Shown one piece after another: positions 42,759-52,702 of a DNA stretch of 64,000 nucleotides (positions are counted from its first letter, which is position 1; every line of letters begins with the position of its first letter). The translations under genes were made by a program, and so were the position numbers. Location: contig CM043946.1 in the NCBI GenBank assembly GCA_014529385.2, positions 22,768,077 to 22,832,076 on the forward strand, given 5' to 3'. Source of the DNA: Adiantum capillus-veneris (lineage: Eukaryota; Streptophyta; Polypodiopsida; Polypodiales; Pteridaceae). The notes under the pieces are model-generated. The model worked only from the letters and a program-made list of their open reading frames with translations. It made no database searches and was not told the DNA's origin.

Positions 42759-43248
42759 TGGGATTGGAGTGGGTCTCTTTAGACAGCTGATTCCAGTGTT
42801 AGAATTTAGAGCTACTGGTTATGTCGCCAGTTTAGTTGGTGAGGCTAGAACAGAGTACTCACTAGACTAAAATAGATAACTGAACTGGAATGTTATACTG
42901 AAATGAGAGACATAATTGAAAGACTAGAAAGAGTAATTGCAGATTAAGATTAATAGCTCAAGAAGAACTACTATAGTGTATAATGGGTTTAAGCTCAATT
43001 GAGTACAAAAGCAATGATTACAAAGTGAATCTAGAGACGAAGAGCTCGTAACCCACAAGTGCTTAGAAAGCTAAAGCCGAAATACAAATAGCTAAGAAGC
43101 CTGATTACATTGTCGTGGGTCCTATTTATAGCTCTCAGGAGTTACTACAGTAACTGCCTGCGATAATTACTGCCAGTAGGATTGCCTCCCGTTGGTCGAT
43201 CTTCTAAGGGACAGTTATCGCCTCCTAGGACTGTCCTTGCCTTCTACA
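42759..43248 (-). repeat. B2 5' LTR
   Basis: 490 bp; minus strand TGTAGAAGGCAAGGACAGTC...CCAATCCCA. Same length and strong match to 56420-56909 in inverted orientation. Followed outwards by GTCAC. Confidence 0.85.
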
Positions 43249-43253
43249 GTCAC

Positions 43254-45167
43254 CTCTTCAATAACCTTGCATGCATAAGATGTCTCTATCCCATTAACAT
43301 CATTATTCTTATGATCTACTTGAGTACCCTTTATTTATTTAAAAAATGGTTTACGTCGGAAACCATTCACTGGCTTGGCAATTACCAATCTTGACTCATC
43401 AGCCAAAATAAAAGTAATAGGCCCCACAAAACTAACTATTTTAAATGGTCCTACATACCTCAATTTTAGTTTGCCAGGTTTGGGTCCCATTTTACTATTG
43501 TAAACCATCACCCAATCTCCTGCAATAAAAATATTGAACTTTATATTCCTGTTGATCCAACTTGCCTTCTTTGCTGGATAACCTCTGTAATATACATGCT
43601 TTGAATTCTATTTTCTTCCATTTTCAATAATGATTCCTTTCTAGAGTTGAATAACTCTTCACGAGATAATTTCTGTTGAACTGCAACCTTTAGACTTGGC
43701 ACTAGAAACTCCGTAGGAACTACCGTTTCCAATCCATACACCAACTTGAATGGTCTCATGCCTGTAGTCACTTTAAATGAAGTCCTAAAAGCCCAGAGTA
43801 CTAAATCCAACTTCTCATCCCAATCTGTTTTGTTTTGGTTCACCAACTTCCTAATTATCTTGATCAAGATCTTATTGGTACTCTTTGCTTGTCCATTTGC
43901 CTGAGGATAATACACAATTGATTTCTTGTGTAGTATCATGTGTAGTTCAGTAAATTTACTGATCACTTTGCTAATAAAATGTCCTCCTTGATCAAAAACC
44001 AACTCAATAGGACATCCAAACCTGGTTGTAATATTTTTATACAACAACTTGGCCACAGTCCTTGATTTGTTATCTCTCAAAGCCACATCTTCCACCCATT
44101 TTGTGCAATAATCAGTTGACCAAGATGTACCTGTTCTGTGTAAACCTTGCTGGTGGATTGATGGGACCAACAAAATCTAATCCACACTTCTGAAATGGTT
44201 CCAAAGGTAAAATAGGTTGCAAGGGCATCCTGTCTATCTTCAATGGTCTGCCCTCCCTTTGGCACAACAAACACTTCTTACTGAATTCCTGAGCATCCTT
44301 TATAACACTTGGCCACCACAGTCTAGCTTGAAATATTTTTCTTGCAGTCACATTTCCTGAAAAATTCCCTCCTGAATTACCTACATGAGCCTCTGCCAGT
44401 ACTGATTTTTGTTCCAACTTGAGAACACATCTCCTAATCATGTGATCAATTCCTCTTTTGTACAAAATGCCTACAATAGTTGTAAAATTTTTACTTATTA
44501 ATGCTAGTATTTTCCTCTGATCTTTAGTCATTGCTTCATGTAACACCCCTTTAGTCAAGAACTAAAGCATATCATCATACCATTCCCTTGACTGGTCAGT
44601 CACCTAAACCAGAGACAACTCTGCATCAGGATATTGATCAAACACTACTCCTGAATCTTCCTCTCTTGTTTCCAATCTACTCAAATAATTGTCTAATACA
44701 TGAAGTGTGCCTAGAGTATGTATCACCACATAACCAAATTCCTAGAAAAGTTGTATCCACCTGGCCAACCTCCCTGAAAGGTGGGGTTTATTCACCAAGT
44801 AAATAACTGCCTGGTGATCCACGTGAAAAATTACCCTATGGCCAATAGGTAATGTTTGATATTATGCAGTGCATAAATCATTCTCAAGCAATCCCTCTCA
44901 ATAATTGTGTAATTCTTCTCTGCAGGTTTTAGTACCCTACTTGCATAGTAAATAGGTATGAACCAACCTCTGTTGGTTTCTTGCATTAATACTACATCCA
45001 TTGCTACGTGAGATGCATCCACAAATATGTAAAATGATAACTTCCAATCAGGAACATTTGAAACTAGTGCTACAATCAACATCTTCTTCAAAATCCTGAA
45101 TGTTTTGCTCTGCTCTTCTCCCCATTCAAATACAACATCCCTCTGTGTAAGCTTTGTTAATGGTGTG
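43254..45167 (-). pseudogene. Element C RNase H and integrase (inverted block)
   Basis: RNase H 45167-44831 (PLTKLTQRDVVFEWGE, then FYIFVDASHVAMDVVL, Asp kept). 44830-44560 is poorly readable. The integrase zinc domain lies in 44558-44112 (CLLCQREGRPLKIDRMP) with GLDFVGP. The core is in 44173-43541 with FDQGGHFI and NGQAKSTNK, where the catalytic Glu is Lys. The C-terminal domain (GDWVMVYNSKMGPK, LRYVGPFKIV) ends near 43290. Assignment to C rests on the GTGAC/GTCAC flanks: joining 43249 to 56910 leaves an open frame from integrase into C ORF3. Confidence 0.7.
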
Positions 45168-45230
45168 TGATGCATGGTTTTTAGGACCCCTTCTGAAGAT
45201 GCAATAAAGGCACAGTCAGTTGTTGGGGAG
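45168..45230 (+). repeat. 63-bp exact direct repeat, copy 1 (E LTR start)
   Basis: TGATGCATGG...TGTTGGGGAG is identical over 63 bases to 47889-47951. Copy 2 follows a purine tract exactly as an LTR start would. Both copies end at the same base but continue differently. Confidence 0.85.
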
Positions 45231-47578
45231 TTCTCAGGCAATCTATCCTTTGCAGCAGCTCACTAAACACACTACATTGACATGGAGTGAGGAGGGCGAA
45301 AGGTGCTTTCAAGAAGTTAAAACCATTTTGACCTCATTGCCTGTCGTCCTACAACCCACATGGGGTGAATTATTCTATGTAAATCCTAGTGTATGTCCAG
45401 AAGCTCTAGGAGCTGTCTTGATGCAAAAAGACCCAAAGAAATCTCTCATGAGACCAGTCTACTTCTCTAGTAGAGTGATGACAGCTGCTGAAAAGGGTTT
45501 CAGCGCAACTGAGCAATTGGTGCTAGCTCTTAAGTTTGCAGTGGAGAAGTTTCGGGCTTACTTATCCGAGACAATTTGTGGTGATCACAACTGAGGAGGT
45601 TTTTCCATATGCCCTACAACACATGGAATTGTCTCAAAGAATAGCAAAGTGGGTGGTGCAGCTTCAAGAGTTTGACTACACACTACAAGTAGAGGATTCC
45701 ACCCGTGCTTGTTTGGCAGATGTCCTCACACAAAGGTGTTATGAGAAGGCCAAGAAAGAGGCACCTAGTAAGGTACCGCCTATCCCGGAGCCTGAAGTTC
45801 TAATGGGAGCACACAGTCTGTATTTTGATGGGGCTTACAAGAAGACCAAAGACAAGGCATCAGCAGGCATAGTAATATTAGGTCCAGAGAAGGAGAAGAT
45901 CTTTGCAAAAGGGTTTCATCTAAAAGAGGTTCATTCTAACAATGAGGCACAGTACCATGCCCTTGTTTTAGGGTTGCAATGTTGTCTTTCTCAGGGCATC
46001 ACAAAGCTAAATGTTTTTGGTGACTCCATGTTGATTGTTAAGAAAATGGTTGGTGTATGGGCCTGTAAAAATGACAAATTGTCTGTTAAGATGAGGGAAG
46101 CAAAGGCCTTGTTGAAGGGTTTTAAAGAAGTTCGAGTGCACTTTGTACCTAGAGATCAAAATCGAGAAGCAGATGCCTTAGCAGGTGAAGAACTACAAAC
46201 TCTCATAGTAGGTGCTATCCTTGTGAAAAGTCCTTTATACCAGGGAAAGGAGGAGCTGCATGATTTACTTTGCTTTCTTGAGCATTGTGAAGCACCCTCT
46301 GGTATGAGTAAAAGTGAACGTAGGTGGTTGGCAAAAAAGGCTACCAGCTATAGCTTAGTGAATGAGGACTTGTATTGTAGAGGGAAAGATGCTGTCTTAA
46401 GGAGAGTTCCTGCATCCCAAGAGATAAAGGATATTTTGTTTAGTTGTCATAAAGGTGTGTGTGGTGGCCACTTTGCACAAGAGATTACTAGCAGAAAGAT
46501 TTTACAAGCAAGGTTCACGTGGCCAAGCCTCCATCGAGATGTACAACATTGGTGCTGCACATGTGAGGTTTGCCAAAAAGTTGGACCAAGGCGTCTTACC
46601 CATGAAAATCAGCATCCAATCAAAACCTATGGGCCATTTGAAAAATGGGGGATAGATGCAATAGGGCCACTACCTTGCACTCAATCAGGGAAGGAATACA
46701 TCATTATGGGGGTGGAGTACATGACCAGATGGGCAGAAGCTCGTCCCACAAAGCGCATCACAGCCAAGGACGTGAGTGATTTCATTTTTGAATGCCTTTG
46801 TTGCCGTTTTGGCACACCTTTGGAGATTCTCTCGGATAGGGGACCGGGATTTCGAGCTGATTTAGTCGGGCAATTGATGAGCAAGTTAAAAATCAAGCGC
46901 AGGCACTCTACACCATACTACCCTCAGTGCAATGGTCTTGTGGAAAAGGTAAATGGTCTTATATGTAAAATCATCACTAAGAAAGTGCATTTACATCCTA
47001 AGGCATGGGACAAACACCTAGATGCAGCACTTTGGGCCTACAGAACATCCTTTAAAACATCCTTGGGGTATACACCTTTTCACTTGGTTTACGGGCAAGA
47101 GGCACTATTGCCTATAGAAGTGGAGCTAGCGAGCCTCCGAGTTCTAAAAGCACATCAAGAGGATAGTCAAGAGAAGCAGGTGGAAGGAAGAATCATCGAT
47201 TTGGAGAGGTTAGGGCTAGATCGAGAGTCAGCAGTGAAGTACTATGCAGCCCAGGCAGAGAAGAAACGAAAGAAGTTCAATCGCAACCTTGTCAAGAAAG
47301 GTATCAAGGAAGGTTCTTTAGTGCTCAGATACGACAATCGCTTTGATCGCAGGAAGGATGGTAAGTTCTTGCATAAGTGGGAAGGCCCTTTTGTAGTGAT
47401 ACAGAGGTTCTCAAATGGTAGTTACCAACTAGGTGACCTAGATGGTAAGGTACATCAGACCCCGGTAAATAGTTGGCGATTGAAGGCCTACCAATGTCGT
47501 CTTTCACAGCCATATGCAGGTGAAATCAATGCTAAGGATGGTTCAGAGGAGAGCTCATCATATTCGAGCTCCAACTAA
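45231..47578 (+). pseudogene. Element E1 pol: RT end, two RNase H domains, integrase
   Basis: 45231-45594 covers the RT thumb and a classical RNase H whose first Asp is Asn (FYVNPSVCPEALGAVLMQKD). A frameshift near 45585 leads into a 680-codon frame to 47578. That frame holds the archaeal-type RNase H (SLYFDGAYKK, SNNEAQY, GDSML, NREADAL), the integrase finger (CGGHFAQ, CCTCEVCQ) and the catalytic core (GIDAIGP, ILSDRGPGF, NGLVEKVNG), ending in a Ser-rich tail. Closely related to element A in order and motifs. Everything upstream of the RT C-terminus is deleted. Apart from that and one shift, the rest is well preserved. Confidence 0.85.
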
Positions 47579-47872
47579 GGTAACAATCATGTACATAGTC
47601 GTTTCAAAAAAAAAAAAAAAAGGAAAAAAAAAAAAGAGAATGCTACCAGTGAAAGCGGATATTGACAATGGATGGGGTATGGCTTTCAAGGGTCTAGGAG
47701 ACCAGTTGTTAGTCATGGATGGATACAATTGTTCATCAGAAAGGACTAAATAGGGTGCATCAGCCAAGAAAGCAGTAACATGGCAAATTCAATTGGTACC
47801 AGGTGGGTAAGTATTTGAGAGAACCCTATTGTAGCACAACCTACAGCTAGAGGCATCAAATACCTCTAGCTT

Positions 47873-47884
47873 AAGGGGGAGGGC
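47873..47884 (+). other. Polypurine tract of E1
   Basis: AAGGGGGAGGGC followed by TATA and then TGATGCATGG, the LTR-start-like second copy of the 63-bp repeat. Compare AGGGGGAGGGC in element A. Confidence 0.75.
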
Positions 47885-47888
47885 TATA

Positions 47889-47951
47889 TGATGCATGGTT
47901 TTTAGGACCCCTTCTGAAGATGCAATAAAGGCACAGTCAGTTGTTGGGGAG
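47889..47951 (+). repeat. 63-bp exact direct repeat, copy 2
   Basis: Identical to 45168-45230. It begins as the LTR start after E1's purine tract and ends where E2 coding sequence begins, so the rest of an LTR, leader, gag and protease appears deleted between E1 and E2. Confidence 0.85.
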
Positions 47952-50900
47952 ATGAGGATACTGAAGGGTATGTTGTCTACGGAATTAACACTTGAGGAGA
48001 AAGATAGTTTTTTACAAATGTTGATGGGATTTCCTAACCTGTTCATTGACAACTATGAAAGAATCACAGGCATTACAGTGGTGGAACATCATATTAAGCT
48101 GAAGGAAGGGGTAAAACCAGTTGTGCAAAAGCTACGACGACTGGGGGTCATACAAGAAAAGGCACTCTTGGCCGAGGTAAGGAAACTGCTGGAGGCGGGA
48201 TTCATCTATCCTGTAGAAAACTCAGAATGGGTGCCACCCGTAGTGGTGACGCCTAAAAAGAATGGTAAGTGGAGGGTCTGTGTTGACTAAAAACCACTAA
48301 ATGCAGCTACAAAGAGAGACCACTTTCCTCTCCCTTTCTTGGATGAAATTCTGAATGAAGTAGCGGGTTTTGAATGCTATACCGTCTGTGATGGTTATTC
48401 AAGATACTTTCAAATACGCATAGCCTTGGAAGATCATCTAAAAACCCTTTTTATCACGCCATGGGGTTGTTTTGCATACAGGGTTATGCCATTTGGTCTC
48501 ACAAATGCACCTGCCACATTCCAAAGATATGTCACATATGTTTTTCAACCGTTCTTTGGAACATCCATAAGAGTGTTCATTGATGATTTTTGTATATATA
48601 GCTCTCGTATTTCACATTTAGAAAAGGTAACTGAAGGTTTGGCTAGGTTGTAGAGCCTAGGTGGGCAATTAAATGTGGATAAATGCCACATTGGGGAGAG
48701 TAAAGTCATTCTACTAGGCCATGAAATTTCAGCAAAAGGTATCAACGCCGACCCAAGTAAGGTGTCCGCACTCATAGCCCTACCTTCACCAATGACCGCA
48801 CGTCAACTGGTCTCTTTTCTACAGAAGGTGAGGTACTTAAGTAGATTCATACATCTACTATCACAACTTGTTCTACCACTGCAACAACTCACTCAAAGAT
48901 CAACTTTCACTTGGGACGAGGAAAGTGAACATCACTACAACAAGGTAAAGGAGGTCTTAGCCACTCTGCCAACTATCTCACCACCTAAGTGGGATGAAAA
49001 ATTCTATGTCACCTCAAGTGTTGGTGATGACTCATTGGAGGCTGTGCTACTCCAAAAGGATACAACGACATCTTTCATGAGGCCAATCTACTTCTCTAGT
49101 CGAATGATGACAGCAGGAGAGAAATGTTTCACCCATGTGGAACACTTAGTCCTAGCTCTTAGATTTGCAACTACAAAGTTTAGGTCATATTTGCTGCCTA
49201 AGCAATTTGTGATTCTAACCACGGATGAAATATTTCCCTATGTTGTACAACACATGGATGTGTCTGCTAGAATTACTAAATGGCTAGTTCGTCTGCAAGA
49301 GTTTGACTACACGGTACAGGTAGAAAGCACCACAGGGGCAAGTTTGGGGGGACTCATGACCTACCAAGTCTTTGAAAGGAAGGAGAAGCAATCTAAGGAA
49401 GGAGATGTCCGATTACCTCCAGTACCACCGATGGTAGAAGGAGCATACTCTCTCTACTTTGATGGAGCCTACAAGTGAGCGTCCGACAAAGCAGCTGCAG
49501 GCATAGTGGTCTTTGATGACAAAGGGACAAAGGTATTTTCGTTGGTCCAATTGTTAGATTCACATTCTAACAATGAAGCTGAGTATGCAGCACTAACCAA
49601 GGGTCTACAATGGTGCGTCTCGCAAGGTGTACAACGCCTTAATGTATTTGGGGATGCTCTACTTCGGGTAAGGCAAGTAAATGGAGCATGGACATGCAAG
49701 AATCCTAATTTAAGGACTCACTTAAGTGGTGTAAAAACCTTGTCGGGTAAGTTTGAAGAAGTTCAAATACACCATATCCCAAGGGCTCAAAACCAAGAAG
49801 CAGATGCCCTAGCAAGTGAAAGACTACAGGAAGTGGTGGTTGGAGCAATAAAACTAAAGCTCCCTCTATTTCAAGGAAGTGATGCCTTGCCTGACATCAT
49901 GCATTTTTTGGAAACAGGGGAATGCCCATCAGATTTAACAAAGGGACAGAAGCAATGGCTGACGCGGAAGGCCACAAGGTATCGACTCATCAACGATGGT
50001 TTGTACTGTAAGGGTAAGGACCAAATACTCAGGAAGGTCCCTCTCTCTCACGAAATCACGGGAGTAATTGCTAGCTGTCACGACGGGGTTTGTGGTGGTC
50101 ACTTTGCCCTAGACATAACAAGTAGGAAAATCTTGCAGGCAGGCTTCATATGGCCTAGCCTCAACCGTGATGTACACCATTGGTATCGATGCCATTGGGC
50201 CATTACCTAGGGCCAACTCAGGAAAATTCTACATTATCATGGGGGTCGACTACATGACTAGATGGGCAGAGGCTACAGCCACCACTAGAATCACAGCGGT
50301 AGAGGTAGCTAAATTTATCTACGAGCACATATGCTGTAGGTTTGGCACACCTTTAGAGATCATCTCTGATAGAGGGCCAGGTTTCAGAGCAGACTTGGTA
50401 GGAGAATTAATGCAGAAACTGGGCATTACAAGGAGGCACTCTTCACCATATTACCCTCAATGTAATGGCCTAGTTGAAAAGGTAAATCGAATGGTTTCTA
50501 AAATTATTACCAAGCAGGTAAACAATCACCCCGGAGACTGGGATAAGTATCTACTACCAGCTTTATGGGCCTACAGAACTTCATTTCGTACATCCTTGGG
50601 ATTCACACCGTATCATCTAGTATTTGGTAAGGAAGCAATCTTGCCCATTGAAGTGCAACTACAAAGTCTCAAAGTAATGGCAAGCCAACTTCAACAACCC
50701 AACATGCATTTGAGAGATCACATCATCAACTTGAAAAGACTGCAGCTGGACAGAGAAGAAGCAATAAATTATTATGCAGCGCAAGTAGAGCATAGACGGC
50801 TTAGCTTTAACGAGCATCTCCGGAAAAAAAAGAATTGAAGAAAGGAATGTTGGTGCTCTGCTACGACAATCGCTTCAACACGCGCAAGGATAAGAAACTC

Positions 50901-51128
50901 CTGCTCCGATGGGAAGGCCCTTTCATCATTAGGAAAAAGTATGCCAATGGAAGCTACCAGCTTATGGAGGCTGATGGAAAACTTCATAAAACCAGGGTAA
51001 ATGGTTGGCGACTTAAACCTTATTTTCTTCGATTTGACCAGGCTCCACCAATTGACATTCCAGATGAGGACACACCATCAGCCACCACCTCCGACGATAA
51101 TGATCAAACAGATGAGCTAGAGACATGA
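47952..51128 (+). pseudogene. Element E2 pol: RT, two RNase H domains, integrase
   Basis: RT is open from the protease-RT linker (MLSTELTLEEKDSF) through VTPKKNGKWRVCVD, where TAA at 48288 replaces a Tyr codon, to FIDDFCIYS near 48590, with TAG at 48651. Classical RNase H has Thr/Ser for the first Asp (FYVTSSVGDDSLEAVLLQKD). The second RNase H starts SLYFDGAYK, then TGA at 49476, then SNNEAEY. Integrase: the zinc finger is mostly deleted between HHW (50185) and GIDAIGP, about 34 codons, with GGTATCGATGC at the join. The core acids are present (DAIGP, IISDRGPGF, NGLVEKVNR). A frameshift near 50838 separates the C-terminal domain (MLVLCYDNRF... to 51128). Confidence 0.8.
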
Positions 51129-51140
51129 ATGCCTCTAGCC

Positions 51141-51156
51141 AAAAGGAGAGGACTAA
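51141..51156 (+). other. Polypurine tract of E2
   Basis: AAAAGGAGAGGACTAA directly before TGATGGGGGC, the 3' LTR start; same layout as in element A. Confidence 0.85.
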
Positions 51157-51957
51157 TGATGGGGGCTTTTCACAAGCCAAGCTCCCATACCCCTCTTCTC
51201 TCGTCCCCACCCCATGAAAACCCCCTCTTATGGAGGGAGTGATAAAAGACATTGGAAAAAGTAAGAAAAAAATAAAGTATGATTATGTAAATATATAAGA
51301 AAGGTAAAATAGGCCACTTCATGCCTGCGGGGTAGCCCATCCCCACCTTGCCTCCTTTTTCTTCAGTGTTGCCCCGCCGGGTGTCCCTTTTCCTCTCCTC
51401 CACTCAAAAGGTCAGCCCCCTCTCTATTCCCCTTGCCCTTTCTCCTTTCTCTCTCTCCTCAAGCTACCCCACCTCTCACCCTAACTCACATGCAACTTAC
51501 CCTATCTTCCAAAATAGTATACCCCACCCCCTCTTTCTCTCTCCTATCATATCCCATGACCCAAATACCCCCCTCTCTCTCTAAAGGGCGCCATGTCTCT
51601 TGTCTTGTAGCTAAATAACCTCCCCCACACTCACACACACTCAGTTTCACTGAAAAAGGTGCCCACAGATCCATCCCCACCCGGTGGTTACGTGATTTTT
51701 CTTGTGTTCACACACATCTGCACACAGATTCACCTCTGAACACACTCCCCTCTCTCCCCTCTTGTAATTACTTTATTCTCCATGTCACCTCTCACTTTTT
51801 TTCATCAACCCATCTCTCTCTCTTAGTCTCTCTCTCATGAGACTGCTGTTCTGGCACATATACACACAGCCAGACAAGTGGGGCCCACAGTCACATGGCC
51901 TATGTAGATAATGATTTCTTCATTTCTAAATTCTAGAATTCCTCCCCCCTCCTTCCC

Positions 51958-51966
51958 TATATAAAG
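51958..51966 (+). promoter_or_regulatory. TATA box in E2 LTR
   Basis: TATATAAAG in a C/T-rich setting, about 800 nt into the LTR and about 740 nt from its end; the best promoter-like site in the window. Confidence 0.65.
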
Positions 51967-52430
51967 AGGGGTCACCATCACACTAAAGACACACACAACA
52001 TCACCAAAGAACACACTATGCAATGTGTGTGCCTAGTGCACACACACACCCACACACACCATCACCATCACCGCAATCACCATGCTCGTCTTGAGCATGA
52101 CCTCTACACCCTTGGCTATGGAAGATGAAGGGCAATTAAATGAAGGATGATGGCCATAATCCTCGTGCGAGTCTTCGCCATCAACTCCCACCTATCCGCC
52201 ATGTGCTCTACCACTCTCTCCCTTCTCATTCCCCTACCCTATTCTCCCCATTTCATCGCCTTATTCTCTAAATAAAGCTTGAAGTTTTGTGAGTATGTTT
52301 TCTTGCAATGTTTTGCCCATGTGAGGTGTGCGGAATCGCCACCTAGTCTTGTGTTTGGAGTGAGCTTGTGTATGTGTGAAGGGTGTGCGGATTCGCCATC
52401 CTTTTGTGGTGCCTAAGTACTAAGCCGCTA

Positions 52431-52433
<3 letters not shown>

Positions 52434-52489
<56 letters not shown>
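52434..52489 (+). repeat. (CT)n microsatellite in E2 LTR
   Basis: About 56 bases of pure CT repeat, downstream of the TATA box on the transcribed strand, in the same relative place as the CT tracts of family A LTRs. Confidence 0.95.
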
Positions 52490-52492
<3 letters not shown>

Positions 52493-52577
52493 TGATCTCA
52501 TTCCCTTTCCTCTTCATCATTACTCCCAAGCATCCATCTCTCTTGGATGAAAACTTTGTTATGGTGGTGTGTTGTTT

Positions 52578-52610
52578 GCGTCCTAGCCCCTAAAGCTAGG
52601 TGGTGCCCCC
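52578..52610 (+). other. Hairpin with primer-site-like sequence in E2 LTR
   Basis: GCGTCCTAG and CTAGG form a stem around CCCCTAAAG, followed by TGGTGCCCCC, which equals the first ten bases of element A's primer site. Confidence 0.6.
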
Positions 52611-52702
52611 TGTTTGCTTTACCATGACAGGCTCGAGGCGCGCCATTCGGTCCCCGGTGTTTTAGAGGCCGTCGGGGTTCGGGGTTCGCTTTGCTCCCGT
52701 CA

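Larger units (their letters stand above)
38050..43248 (-). mobile_element. Element B2: 5' half of a B element, inverted
   Basis: Minus-strand 5' LTR, primer site, gag, protease, RT, RNase H and the N-terminal end of integrase, stopping inside the integrase core (after RYILMATCY) at 38050. Its outer flank at 43249-43253 is GTCAC, the reverse complement of the GTGAC following the B3 3' LTR at 56909. Both LTRs are 490 bp and closely similar. B2 and B3 are therefore best read as the two halves of one insertion. Confidence 0.8.
51157..52702 (+). repeat. Element E2 3' LTR
   Basis: 1546 bp, TGATGGGGGC...CTCCCGTCA. The end is fixed by comparison with A's LTR: both have TAGAGGCC followed by exactly 32 nt to CA. 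Contains a strong TATATAAAG (51958-51966), a CT microsatellite (52434-52489) and the hairpin plus primer-like sequence (52578-52610). No gene seen inside. Confidence 0.8.

Noticed and set aside
47605-47640. A-rich run near the end of E1 as a poly(A) tail of a retroposed gene
   Set aside because: It lies inside the E1 3' untranslated region before its purine tract and has no flanking duplication.
51348-51618. Pro/Ser-rich frames in the E2 LTR
   Set aside because: Low-complexity C/T-rich LTR sequence upstream of the TATA box; no homologue or context.
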